From assembly GCA_032690845.1 (NCBI GenBank), contig CM064421.1:44444963-44508962 (forward strand): a stretch of DNA of 64,000 bases, read 5' to 3'. Positions 21,152 through 34,100 of the stretch are shown in pieces (the stretch's first letter is position 1; each line of letters opens with the position of its first letter). The notes beneath the pieces were generated by a model. The model had not been told where the DNA came from, did no database searches, and was given only the letters and a program-made list of their open reading frames with translations. The stretch is from Eleusine coracana subsp. coracana. Lineage: Eukaryota; Streptophyta; Magnoliopsida; Poales; Poaceae. Made by a program: the position numbers and the translations under genes.

Positions 21152-24100
21152 CTCAACGAACAGCGGCGACCTGGCGCAACGCAAATAAGGGCGGGGGCTC
21201 GGTGGAAGGCGAATGACCCAGCGCGTCGCGGATAACGGCACAGTGCCTTTACTGACGGCAGTGAACCGACGCGGCGCGGACATGGGCCGCGCTGTTCTTT
21301 CACGAGAAATGGAACTGGGCTGCGTTGGGCGCAGGAGCACCCCGCCGATGATGAAGCACGGAGGAAAGCGACGGAAGGATGGCACGCGCGCCTTTGGCCA
21401 GCGACGGAACAGAGCATATTCCCATTGCGTCGGCCACAGCGATTCGCCTGGCTCGGAGCCCGTATCCACCGTCCTTTTGCCGGGAGAGGGAGGCTAAAAG
21501 GATGAAGGAACCAAAAGCTTGTTGACTGGCAGTCCGGGCGCCCGGTCCGGTAGACAACCCTGCCTGCTCCTACTCCTACCAAATTTTTTCTTTAAAAAAA
21601 AATCGCCGTCGCTCGCAGGACATAATTCTTGTGCGCATCATGACGTTCAGTTTACATGCACGTCTGATTTTTGCGGATAGTTTCTGAACTGTAAGACGCA
21701 AGAGAATCTGCTGGACGGGCATGGGTCGGCCGGCTACAATACGACCCGGTCATGATCATGGAAGGATCAATGGTCCTGGCTTTAGCTACCGAACCCAACC
21801 CAACACATGCATGGGCATGTTCCGATCACCCCAGCTTTTTCGCCAACCATCCACCGCAGGGGCACGTTCGCCGCCGCCGGTTCGCCGAGTTGGTTAGTTA
21901 AGCCTTTGCATCATGTGATGCATGTCATCTTATCCCCGAATGATGATGACTCTGATCAATCCATTGGACGGGCACGGAACTAATCCAAGGAAGACCTCCT
22001 CCGAAAATTAAAAGAGCCCACCACCCAGCTAACTAACGATCCAGGATGACTCATCAGAGGCCCCATGACGATGCCTCCATCCCCTGCGACGAAAAGGACT
22101 GCTTCGAGGTTCCTCTGGCTACATGTGCTCGCGATCTTTCCACTTGTCCTGCACACAGCTCACCCCTTGTTTCTAGAAGCGGGAGTGTGCTAACAACACG
22201 AATAAAGATAAGATGCTCGCGACGCTCATTGTACGATGCTACTGGTAGTTTTCTTTATTTTTGCCCCCCTTTCAGCCTTTCACTATCATAGACCGTTGTC
22301 ATCCAATTCCAGCTTAGCATCAATTCGATGTTACTCGGAGACGGACACTCATGAGGTCTGCCTCTTACCATTTCGGACCACCACAAGATAAGATAATTTT
22401 TCTTTTTTTTTCCACTCTCTCTCTCTTTTTTGAGGGCAAAGAAAGATAAGAACAAACTGTCCAGGCAGAACCAGCCGATCCGACCAGCGCTGGCTCCACG
22501 CCGGACATGCAATCAACCCACGCGCTCCGTGCAGCACTAACCGTTGCTAACCCACGCCGTTTACTGTCGGAAAGTTAAAGCGGCTACTGGTACGAGCACC
22601 ACGGAGCTCCCACGCAGAATCGCAGGTCCTGCTCATCAGTGCTCCTCAATAAATCCCATCCCAAACGCCGAAAAAGGGCGGGCGAGCCTCTCATCCCACG
22701 AAGCCCGCCGTCCACGGCCAGATCCGGCATCGTGTCCTGCCGACGCGCCACGTGCCGTGTCGCCGCCCGCTTTGAAGGACGGAGCACGGGATCAAGCAGC
22801 GAGGCGCCCACCTGCCCAAAGCGTAGCCGGTACGCGCGCGTGGCTCGGATCCCCTGTGCCACGGAAGCGGCTGTGGCCGGTCGGTCAGCGGCGGCGGCTG
22901 GACCGTTCGAGGGAGGGAGATGGTGGGGCCAGGGGCGGTGCCGGTCGGTCTCCGCCAGCCCGGTCCACCCGTTCTTGTGACTCGCGACCGTCCGCGCTAG
23001 CTCGTCGGGTTGCGCTGCCGCCTGAATTCTGCTACACCGACGCGCGCATACCACCAGAGGACAGCTACTCCACGTAGAAAAACACCACGCAGCAGGTAGC
23101 AAAGGGCGGCAGGGCATCGACGTTTCACAAGATGCTAATGTCAGCTACTGGTATAAAATAATATTTGGGTACTGGCATCCTTTATTATAAGCCTTTTTCT
23201 GTGTAGTAAGATACTACTTGTTGCAAAAAGAATGTACTGTAGAATATATTAAGAGGCCAAGGGGGGCATTACTTCAGCTGCTCATTTATGGTCTCCATAA
23301 TGCCATGAAATTAATCTTGTTACAGTGCACTATCAAGATCATTACCACATAGTCATACTATAATACTTTTGACATTCTTCATTGTGTCATTACGTCGTAG
23401 TAACCATTGGCATCCTATGTCATCATCGTGTCACCCAACTCAACATCGATCTACCGTTTAAATACTCTAGCAAGAACTAAATGATTGAAAACATGACATA
23501 TATAGTTCTTTAAGGCCTAAGGGATCATACTCTAGGATCAGACCGTAAAACAAGTTTCCGGTAGTGACTCCTACAAATCTTCACGCAAAAGCAAAACAAT
23601 GAAAACTGAACTTTGGTAGATGCGTACAAACTTCTCTAATACAGTTATGCCGTTTTGCTCCGAAGAAAGACTATGCGCATATATGAGGTAAGAAACCATA
23701 TCACGTACTCCGTAATGTGTTTCAGATTTTTTAATTGCTGCCTTCAAGCAACACCAACAAAGAGGAGCTAGCAACTGTACGTATTTAATCAACATTTTGT
23801 AGTACTACATTGTAGAAACATCTTAAACAACGCTGTTCTGCCAATCGCTTGTTTACTTGTGCTTAGGTTTTACAATTTCACAAGCAGAAACAAATGAAAA
23901 AAAAAGTTAAAGGACCACATTCAGGCGTCTATAAACAGCTCTGTTCTGACTATAGAGACAGCAGTGTGTTAAGTTCCACTGGACCACTCAATTTTGAATT
24001 TTCGTAAGCACCGCTCAGCGTATTACAGCTTCGTGGGTACAAGTGCCGTGATACGCACAGGCCATCTCTGTCATCAACCTGCCCGTCCATTAAACGGCAG

Positions 24101-24377
24101 TTGCGAACCACAGTACCGCCCCACACATCCTACGGCCTAGATCCGTGCACGCTCGTGGGGAAGAAAGCAACCTGAGAACAACCAGCTCGAGAGACCCATC
24201 GAAACTGCTACCCACATAGCCTGTTGGGGCCCACCGGTCAGCCAAACGTCTCCATCTCGCCATTCCGCCTCTGCTTCAACTCCCCACTCGGCCACTCCTT
24301 CCCCCTCCTCGCGTTCCAAACTCCTACACGCGACGGGAGAGCGTACGCACGAAGCGATCGGCGCCGCGGGCCGCGGG
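21152..24377. other. Gene-free stretch and hydrolase promoter
   Basis: From 21152 to about 23100 the DNA is GC-rich with long compositional ORFs on both strands and no recognisable domain. From 23100 to 24130 it is AT-rich. The last 250 bases are the CT-rich leader/promoter of the alpha/beta hydrolase gene. There is no convincing gene or complete element. Confidence 0.45.
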
Positions 24378-27300
24378 ATGGCGGCGGCGACGACGATGAC
24401 GTGGCACGAGGAGATGGCCACGCTCGTGGACACGGGCGTCAGCCTACCAGGCGCCGGCGTGGACGCGTCGCCGCCGGCGGTGAATGTTGGGGCGGTGGGG
24501 GCCGGGTGGTACGGCGAGGAGGAAGGGGTGAAAGCGGAGGAGGGGTGGGCGCAGCAGGCCAGGGGCTTCGCGGAGTCGACCGCGGAGATGCTGCTGGAGC
24601 TGGGGCGCGGGCTGTGGGACGTCGGCGCGCAGAGCTTCGCCAGCGCCGAGGACACCGAGCTCGCGCGGCGGCTCCGGCGGCAAGCGGCGGCCACGGGGAA
24701 GCGCCTCAGCTTCATGAACGAGTACCTCCCGGAGGAACGCGACCCGGTGAGGTGCTGGGTCGTCGTCGCCGCGGTCGCATTCGTCACGCTCCTAGGTAAC
24801 CGCTGATCTCGCATCCGTCTCTCTTCCAGTTTTCCCTGCCTTGGCATCCCCCGTGCTCGTGTGCCTCTGCTTCCAGCTGAGGGTGTGACAGCGGTTGGTG
24901 ACATCCCTTAACATGCTATGTTCGTTTCCTGCCATGTTTGTTCATTTGAGGGATGGATCTAACTGACCATGGCAAATTGGGGGTCTGTTCGTGTATTTCT
25001 GCTATCAAGGGGATTTTATTTTGAATTTAGGGAGAACACTATGAACAGATTTCTCTTTCTATGGTGAGGTGTGCTATTGGGTAACCAATGTGACATTCAG
25101 ACTGTGGGATCCATGTCTAGTTGCTTGGGCAACATTGTGTTCACGAGAGGAATGCACATCATGAGTTTATTTATGTATCCTGAGTTTCTTGTTAATCCAC
25201 TGAGTCAAACACAATTGCTACTGACCTGGCTAGTCAATTGTTTTACTACTGAGTCAGAAAAGTCTGTTTTTTTTTTTCGAGATGGACTCAGTCATTGATT
25301 TTTATTGGTGAGCACTTTCGTTTCGTGTCAAATAAATTGTAAGATGTTTGTTCACTTTTTGCAAGAGATATATTGAATTTACAGGAATTTCGATCTTTCT
25401 GTCCACACATTATATTTTTTATGAGCTTGTAGGTTTTTGTATGCAAGCACAATGCATCAAGAGTATTCATCCAGCAGTGCCACTTCAAATGCTTACATAT
25501 GATTGACTGATATGATTATTTGTCCATAACCATTTTGTCAATGCACCATAGTCCATCGATCCACACAAAAGTTTTATTCTATTTGAATCATTGCACTGCT
25601 GTGGTTACTTAATTGTTGAGATTATTTGCCATGCAGTTTTAGGTGTAGGGAGTGGCGATGAAACTCCAGTAGAGCTTCCAAAGAAACTTTACATCAGTCT
25701 CCCAAGTGCGAATAGAATCCAACTTCCTGATGGGAGACATCTGGCTTATGAAGAACAAGGAGTCTCAGCTGTGAGGGCAAGATTCTCACTGATCGCACCT
25801 CATTCTTTTCTTTCGTCAAGGTTGGCAGGTAGGATCAATTCTTTACATTGTATCTGACTATAGTATTGAGCTGTTGGCTGCCATGCTTTGTATTTAGTCC
25901 TAATTGCTCTTTCCAATGTAGGAATCCCTGGAATCAGTTCATCCCTTCTGGAAGAATTTGGAGTGCGACTTGTGACCTATGATCTTCCTGGTTTTGGTGA
26001 AAGTGATCCTCACCCAGGCCGAAATCTTAATTCTTCTGCGCTGGACATGCTCCATTTGGCTAATGCGCTTGATATTCCAGACAAGTTCTGGGTTGTGGGC
26101 TATTCTGGAGGTGGCATGCATGCTTGGAGTGCTCTTCGTTACATTCCTGAAAGAGTAGCAGGTACTTATCTCACACACTTCTCAAAATTTTATTGATTAG
26201 TAAATCTATAGTTTTCTCCTGTTTGTTATAGGTTTTAATTTTGGTTGCAAATGATTTGACGCTATCATGCTAGGGACTTCTTTTTTCCCAGCATATTAAT
26301 CTGTCAGGTCTTGCTTATGCTTATTGAACTTTCAAAGACCTAATTTTAGAAGTGCTTGCACCTAATGTTGGCCTCAGCTTACATTTTTCGTAAGTTTTTT
26401 TTTACTGAATAACCAGTATTTCAAATGCTCTTGATGGAAGTGTATATCTTATTTTTGTCTTGGTGAGAATGGAATGAATGGGTTTTATTGAATCAGACAA
26501 TTCAACATTACCTAAATGTATGTAATATTACTTTAATTGCAGTAACTGTTTTAAGCTACATGTTTACCTCGGTTTCATCTTAAAATAGTTTTTTCAATCT
26601 AAACTCCTTTCCCCTTTGTTTCCAATGGATATAAACCTAACAAGCAAACTGAGTACATAAGTACTGCATAGGGTCCTTAATTTTGATTTATTTCATTGTA
26701 TGTATTATCCTGAATCTAGGTGCAGCAATGTTTGCACCTATCGCAAATCCATATGACTCCAAGATGACCAAGGAAGAGAGACGTAAAACATGGGAGAGCT
26801 GGTCAACGAAACGGAAAGTGATGCACATTTTAGCCCGAAGGTTTCCGTCGCTATTGCCCTTATTTTATCGGCGAAGCTTCCTTTCTGGAAAACAAGGACA
26901 ACCAGAGAGTTGGTTGTCACTGTCACTGGGGAAGAAGGTATGTTGATATCGTCATAATGTACAATTTAGTGTGCAAATTCCAAAATAGAATGCTGTTGTA
27001 GAGCAATATTGAAATAGCAGATGATTATGTATCAGAGTGTTAGTCATCCTTCTAATTCTTTCAAGGCATAGGCGAACCATATGCAGTGACACATTTTATT
27101 TTTCAGATTTTGCCACTGTATGGTAGTTAGAAAAACACAACTTTTGTTTCTCAACAGAAAATTATGTGAGCACCTATGTATATTTTTCTGTGTAAAACCA
27201 TACTTGCTTCATGACTTGCACAAGGGACTGCAACATCCTAAACACTGTTGTGTTTCCTGAGTGCTGAAACACTTGATTTGTCCATGGCTGCTTGATGTTA

Positions 27301-28475
27301 TCTAGTTAATCGTTATGGCTAGTAGTCACTCCTTTGATGAAGTTAAACCATTAGTCCTTTCTCATGCCAAGCACTAACATTCTGTGCATTACTCAGGACA
27401 AAACTTTGCTGGAAGGTCCTATGTTCCAGACATTCTGGGAAAGGAATGTTGCGGAGTCTGTGCGCCAAGCAGATGCACAGCCATTCGTAGAGGAAGCTGT
27501 GCTGCAAGTGTCCGACTGGGGATTCAGCTTATCTGACATTCAAACACAGAAGAAGGAGGACCGTGGCTTTTTTGAGTTGATCAAGTCTATGTTCAATCAG
27601 GTTGAACGAGAATGGGTTGGATTTCTGGGCCCAATACAAATATGGCAGGTTTGTACTCTGTTTGCTGAAACATATTCAAAGATTTGGAATATATTTGACA
27701 TGTTCATGGCGGCAGTTGGCAGGAACTAAAGAAACATATTTCAATTATTCCAAGCAAAGTTAGCTAGCACAAAAATTAAGGACATTGTCTAGAAGCTTTT
27801 CTGCAGCTGCCTGGCATGCAAATCATAAGTATTTTTTTTGTTCATTCTCAATTTTTCATCATTGACCAGAGTCTACACATGCGAAGGCAACCCCACTATA
27901 TGACTTCAGCAAATCAGAATTATTTTTGTTTTCCATGATTTAGGCAATTCACTGCCATAAGTGTAGATAGTACCAGGAACAGATTTTGTTTCAACTGAAA
28001 ACAAATCTCGAACTATCATAAGAACCGGGTGAAGGAGACACTGCTATACTGAAAATAGTACTGTGTTGTCAGTTTATCATTGGACACAATAAACTGCTTA
28101 TGTCCATTATATAGCTTGATTTTCATTGTCTTGTCGGAATATAAGCTTTGCACACCTATTTTACTGTGCTCTTTCTGAACTTTCGTATATCAACAGGGTA
28201 TGGATGACAGAGTGGTGTCGCCATCAGTGGCAGAGTTTGTGCGGCGTATGGTTCCAGGAGCCACAGTGCACAAGCTCTTTGAGGAAGGTCACTTCTCATA
28301 CTTCTGTTTCTGTGACGAATGCCACCGGCAGATATTCTCCACCCTCTTCGGCATTCCCCAGGGCCCTATCAGCCCCGTACCAGAATCCAGTGAAGTGGTA
28401 CCAGAGGCCGTGGAAGAACCAACGGTACCTGACAATGTTACAGAGCAGGAGCAAGAAATATCAAGCTTGGCCTGA
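24378..28475 (+). CDS. Membrane-anchored alpha/beta-hydrolase
   Basis: Six exons with consistent phases: 24378-24795, 25637-25828, 25922-26161, 26720-26937, 27397-27648 and 28197-28475, giving 532 residues. The first about 125 residues are acidic and low-complexity, followed by one hydrophobic segment (about 126-143), then the hydrolase fold. The nucleophile elbow is GYSGGG with Ser near 265. A late Asp pair (GMDDRVV, about 443-444) and His in EGHFSYF (about 472) complete a plausible Ser-Asp-His triad. TYDLPGFGESD is the usual strand/loop before the elbow. The tail is Pro/Glu-rich. Substrate is unknown; plant genomes have several such proteins annotated only as alpha/beta-hydrolase superfamily. 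The start is the first ATG of the GC-rich first exon, with Ala-rich context. Confidence 0.9.
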
Positions 28476-29794
28476 TCATGATCGGCTTCAGGATCAGCAG
28501 TATAGATACGAGACATTACCACTATTTAACACACAACCTCACAGATAGAGGGCCTTTTCTTCACCGCCCATCAGACGGCGCTGCTTAGAGCATCTCCAAA
28601 GGAAAGGACAAATAGACGGAGCTGCTTCTTTCGCACAAGTATCATGTAGGCAAAGCTCTGTGTTAGTGGGTACTAGGAGGCTGTACTGGACGCGCCGGCT
28701 CACTTCAGTGTACAAAATGCTCGTCAAAGTTGCGCAGGACACCTGCTTGGTGCAGTCTTTAGTATAGATCACTGCTGATATTTGATTAACTTATCATAAT
28801 GTGATGCCATTAGTCTCCTGGCTCCTGTTTTTTCCCATTCTCTAAAGTTCATCAACTTCACTGTTAATGTATGTTACTAGAAGCGTCCAGACTCCAGAGA
28901 TCCACTCCCGCATGGCGAAGCTCTTCTCGGGGCTCGGGGGTAGCCGGGCTTGGCAGCTCTGCGCCTTCCCTTTCGTTGTATCTTCCAGCAATTTCTCTCC
29001 CAGCTTGAACGAAAAATGGGCCACATCATGGCCCTTGCCATCCTTCGGCCCACAACATATGCTGGCCTCATTGCTACAGACCAAAGAGGTCCAAGCAGAA
29101 CCGGCTCGTCTCCACAACGAACTGCACACGCACGCAGGTCAGACTCGCGCAACGCCGACGCCGACGCCGCCGGTGCCTCCCACCGTCTCCTCCTCTGACG
29201 GTTCCTCCACCCACCGCTCCTCCTGCTTGGCGTTCTCGAGCCCAGAACGCGGCACGAACCTGCGCTTCTCCTCCAGGTGGGTGCTGAGCTCTCTCTCCAA
29301 TCCTCCCCATTCCTTCTGTAGCTGAGATTTAGGGTGGATTCCTTCGCGGGTGCTGGGACGGGTAAACAACTCAAGCGGCAGGCAGCAACGCCACCAATGC
29401 TGGGCACGCGACCTGGGGGCCGGAGGGTCTCTCCGCGAGGGCGGCGGCGGCGCGAGGGCAGCGGCGGTCTCGCGAGGGCAGCGGCGGCCGGGTGAGGTCC
29501 AGGTAGGGGCGACCTCGAGGCGGCGGCGTCGGCCGGGCGCTTCTGCGTCTCCCTCGCCGGCGGCAGCATCGACTTGTGTTTATTGCTGCTTTAAGTGTAC
29601 AATTTAGGTGTATGCATTTTCATGTAATTTGGCTGCGCTATACCTTCATGTAAATTGGCTGAGCTAACTTCTTTTTAACAGCACAACTTATCACAAAAAA
29701 AAAATCTCATCATTCCATTATGCCCTTACATCATGTATCATTAATCTTTTTGCTGCTGACTTTCGTGTTTACTATCCATAGCTCAAAGCTAGTC
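28476..29794. other. Hydrolase 3' UTR and COX16 promoter/leader
   Basis: To about 28800 this is probably the hydrolase 3' UTR. A GC-rich, CpG-rich section (29130-29560) is likely the promoter and first leader exon of the downstream COX16-like gene; CTCCAG|GTGGGT near 29278 is a possible leader-intron donor. ORFs on both strands are compositional. Confidence 0.45.
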
Positions 29795-30355
29795 ATGAGT
29801 GCAACTCAGAATGTTAACCAAGTGGAATCAACGGCCAAGTCTTTCAAACAAGCCTCACAGTTCAAAAGATGGGGGAGAAAACATCCATTTGTTCGATATG
29901 GCCTGCCACTCATTTCCTTGACAGTGTTTGGTGCAGTCGGGCTTGCCCATCTTATACAGGGCAGGTAAATCATTCAGCCTTTCTGCACCTGCCTAATCAT
30001 CTTAACTATTCTGTGTTTAGGGATCCTTCATTTCACATTTTTGAATTGTTTGTTAATTTGTATGTCTGCAGTAAAGAGGTAACGAAGGAAAAGGAGGATA
30101 TGGAATGGGAGGTCGTAGAAACAACAAAAGCTCTAAGCCGAACAGGGCCAGTGGAAGGGGCCTACAAACCTAAGAAACTCTCCTTAGAGGACGAACTGAA
30201 GGTATAGTTGCATACATACGTAGAAAGACTGGTTTCATGAGACATTTGCCATTTACCATAGTTTTGTTGTTCGATGTGCTATGCAGGCTTTGCAGCAAAA
30301 GGTTGACATAAACAGTTATGACTACAAGCCGATCCCCAGACCCAATGAAAAATAA
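29795..30355 (+). CDS. COX16: Cytochrome c oxidase assembly factor COX16-like
   Basis: Three exons (29795-29964, 30072-30201, 30287-30355), phases consistent, 122 residues. COX16 is a mitochondrial inner-membrane protein needed to assemble cytochrome c oxidase (complex IV). A basic N-terminal segment (FKRWGRKHPFVRYG) precedes a single transmembrane helix (PLISLTVFGAVGLAHLIQG). Then comes a charged stretch with the EMEWE-like DMEWEVVETTKAL and a C-terminal KPIPRP. Length and layout match COX16 proteins. The first ATG of the conserved part was chosen; an upstream leader exon is likely. It lies head-to-tail 1.3 kb after the hydrolase. Confidence 0.85.
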
Positions 30356-30387
30356 GTGATGAAAAATATAGGCATCAGTTATCAGCA

Positions 30388-30440
30388 ACAACAACAACAA
30401 CAACAAAGCCTTTTTATCCCAAGCAAGTTGGGGTAGGCTA
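30388..30440 (-). mobile_element. Short (TTG)n-tailed retroposon with 19-bp target duplication
   Basis: On the minus strand: TAGCCTACCCCAACTTGCTT, then GGGATAAAAAGGCTTTG, then a run of TTG. It is flanked by the direct repeat TAGGCATCAGTTATCAGCA (30369-30387 and 30439-30457), overlapping the element's last bases. That repeat length is typical of target-primed reverse transcription, so this is a 5'-truncated SINE or LINE insertion in the COX16 3' region. Confidence 0.65.
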
Positions 30441-30565
30441 GGCATCAGTTATCAGCACGAGTGGAAATTTTCTTGATAGTTTCTTCATCTTCTGTGTTTC
30501 ACAAGTTGTAGTGTATGGCTATCATCAGAACTTTATGCTTCAACTAGCCTGCTATTGTAGCGAGC

Positions 30566-30587
30566 GGGGGGGGGGGGGGGGGGGGGG
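30566..30587 (+). repeat. Run of 22 G
   Basis: An uninterrupted G homopolymer in the COX16-PUS5 intergenic region. Its length is error-prone in sequencing and assembly, and it could form quadruplex structure. Confidence 0.8.
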
Positions 30588-31149
30588 TAGCATGCTTCTG
30601 TTGTTACTCGTCTTGAGTTTTTGAGATACTTGGATACAAGTTACTAACACAAGATCGTGAATAAATTGTAACTGATGTACAACTAACGTGAGCAATTACA
30701 TTTTGTGTATGAGATTTCTTCTTTGAACATGGCGAGAATATGAGCCATTTTTTTACTATGAGATTCTGGGAAGAGTTTTGATTCCTGTTTAATACACTCC
30801 ATTCATGTGCTAAATAAGCAAGAGTGTGTGCTGGTTGCTTCTTTCCAGCTTTCCGAACATATGATCAAATTTGGGTACATCCATCATTCAGTTGAGAGGC
30901 TATTCCCCCTGCTTCGTTGTATCGGCAACGGCAAGAGAGGCTCCCGTTTTGCCGGATGAAAAAAGGCGATGAAAAAAATAGCACCGGGGCGCTCTCCGTT
31001 TCTTTTTGCCGAGAGCGTGGAAGGCTGCTCCGGTTCAGCTGAGGAGCCGACAGCTTGAGCCCTGATCCGTTGGGAGGAGCCGACATCGGGATAGAGTAAA
31101 ACTTGGAGGACTAATCTGCTTATGTGCCCTTAAACCTCTTTCCCAACGG
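30588..31149. other. COX16-PUS5 intergenic region
   Basis: AT-rich to about 30880, then the mixed-composition promoter and leader of the pseudouridine synthase gene. No other feature seen. Confidence 0.4.
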
Positions 31150-34100
31150 ATGGCCGCCGCCGCCGTCGCCGCCGGGGGAGAAACTCCGGAAGTTGACGAG
31201 GCTGCGCCCCCGCGGGCGCTTTACTCCTTTGGGACGCCATGGCCGGAGTTAAACGCAGGCCTCTCTTACACCGACACGTTCCGATGCTCTGGTCCGCCTC
31301 CCTCCGTATCCCTCCCTCGCTCTCTCGCCGTATGGTTTGGTACTTGATGATTTCTCCACTTGCAAGCAGATGTGGACACTATCACCACCTTGATTGGGTT
31401 CTACTCTGTTAACTACAAGAGCTCCGCGCCATTGCCCGGGTAAGTGCCTAACCGCCACGCTTGGGTCCTGATTCCCATGGTCAACTGGTGGATTCCTTGA
31501 ATTGTTTTGTTGATTTAATTAAGGTAGTTATTCCTTCTGCAGGTGGATACAGAGGATTCGTAATGGCCAGGTAGGACGTGTAGCATATAGTGAAAATATT
31601 GTCTTCTCCGTTGGGTGTCAGTGTGTCAGCTGTATCATACTGTACCTAAGCTATAGTGATCGGCGAAAAAAAAACAGACCAACTCGAACCTCGTCTGCTA
31701 GCAAAATGGCACGCTATAGTGATTGGTGTCTGTTTAGAAGGGATCATGTTTGTATCAAATTTATGCATTATTTTCTTTTAAGAAAAGTATGAAAGCAATA
31801 TGTACAGGAAAATAATAACTTTTCTGACTTTCCAACACATTTTACTGAGAATGCAAATCAAGGTTTCATGTTGTTTGCAGATAACCGTTGATGGTGAAGT
31901 TGTCACTGATCCAAATACAGCTCTGAGGTAGCTTTCTTCTTCTACCAAGCGTACTTCCATTGTTGTTTTCCTTCTCACTCTTTAGTTGCATTGAATCATT
32001 TCACTTAGGTCTGTAATTATAATTTGAAATCAATAAATAATAATAGGAGGCTCTTTGTTAAATTTGTTTTGCAGGGATGGTTTTAAGTTGGTATATCATC
32101 GCCTCCCATGGCAGGAGCCATCCGCGCCATATTTGTTGGAAGTGCTTTATGAGGATGATGACATGGTATGCACATAACTCTGGTCGCATTTTTAAGTTTG
32201 TGAGACAAAGGTTGTTATGTAAATTTTGACCTGACTTTCATATAACTGTAGAGGATTAGCATGGTTCAACTGTCAAGTTCTATGTAATTGATATACTTTA
32301 ATCAGTGAACAGAGAGATATGGCTTTTAAAAGTTTTTAAATTTGTCGACTTGTGAACATTCAGCTAGCTTGAACTCGCCAATCTTGTACCCATTACAGAT
32401 AATGGTTTTTATGCCTTGTCCATGTTTGCTAAAATCAGTAGCTCCTCATAAATCTAGTTTACACTTCCCCCCGGAACTATAAATCTTAGCCTGAAAAGAT
32501 CTTGTCAGGTTGCCCTTAATAAGCCTTCTGGTTTGCAAGTTCTGCCTAAAGGACTCTTCCAGCAGCGCACTGTTTTAGCTCAACTTCAATTGAAAGACTG
32601 GAAGATGACCTCTTCATGCCACTCAAAGAGGAAAAATGTGCAGTCACATCCAGTACCTGTACATCGATTAGGAAGGGGTACATCAGGTTTGTTTATTTAT
32701 TTTCAATTCAGTCATACTTGGAAACTCTGATTCACTGACACTCACTTGAGGTCCAAAGTGTTAATGCCCAAATCAACTAGCAAAATCAAGTCATCATACG
32801 ATGATCAGGAACTAGGAAGCTGATAATGATAGTGGTTAGACTTCTTTGAAGTAACTACACAGTAGCACATGCATGAGCACAGTGGTTAGACTTTTTTGAA
32901 GTAACTACACCGTAGCACATGCATGAGCCTCAATCAGACGATCAAGGGTGCTTTTTCCATTATTCCACTATATGATGTAGGGGTGTTCATTGACGGTTTG
33001 AGCAAACCGTTGGCGAAACCAGCAGCTCGCCGTACAACTACAGGTTTCCAGTAGTACCGATAGCTGCTGGTTTCCTAGCCAGTTTTCTAAACCTGCCGAT
33101 GAACAGCCCTGATATGATGAGTTCCCTTCCCACCTGATGAGCCACACAAAGGGTTGCATTTAGAAGTTGTTGAACCAGTAGCAAACACCTATTCTGCAAT
33201 AAATGTCTTTACTGAAGAAGATACTGGACATCCAATAGCCAGTATAGCTTCAGTTATTTGCTTTGCTTGTTTTTTCATTGTGGTATATGATGTCTGCTCT
33301 TGTTAGCAGCTGCTGATCTGTGGATTCTATTGTTAGGCCTCCTACTCTGTGCCAAGACAAAGGTTGCCAAAGTGAGACTCGCATCTTATTTTGCTGAAGG
33401 AGCTATCAATGCCGGGAATAAAAGGTGTATAATTTTCTCCCTTCAAATATTCACATCATGCATTCAGTCAAGTGATGGAGATAATTTACAGGGATAAAAC
33501 AGATTTTGGTAAAGAACGCAAAATTTCAAAATTCTATCGAGCATTGGTGACTGGCATACTTGACAATGATGAGGTACTATCTTCCCCCCATACTCATTTG
33601 TCATGCTATTCTGATCTAGTCCCTCCGTCCAAGAATATAAGCATTCCTAGAATCCCAATGCAAAATAAGACTAGGATGAAAAGACTATTATACCCCTACT
33701 TTTATCACATAAAAAGCTTCTCTCTCATCCAACCATACCTCATTTATTATGTTCACACACCTCATTTATTGCGTTCACACTTTACGAATGCTTATATTGT
33801 TGGACAAATCCAAATCTCCAAAAATGCTTATATTGTTGGACGGAGGGAGTATTAATTATGACGCCCTGTTTTCTCCAACTTTTTTATCCCATCACACCTA
33901 TAGGTTGTGGTTACCCAACCCATAGGGTTAGTTCATTATCCTGGAGTTGCAGAGGGGCTTTATGCAGCATGTTCCTCAGGTACTGCAGTTCTACTTGTGT
34001 AAGAGGATCCTCTGATGCTGAGTGCTAGTATAACTGTTGATTTCATGGTTTGGATAGCGCAAAGTTTGCTGCATTAATTCTCTTTATTTAATATTTATAA

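Noticed and set aside
22544..23117. Two 177-codon ORFs on opposite strands
   Set aside because: Same GC-rich stretch read both ways, no domain, no supporting splice structure.
28867..29569. Plus and minus ORFs of 152 and 230 codons upstream of COX16
   Set aside because: CpG-rich promoter/leader composition; no conserved residues visible.
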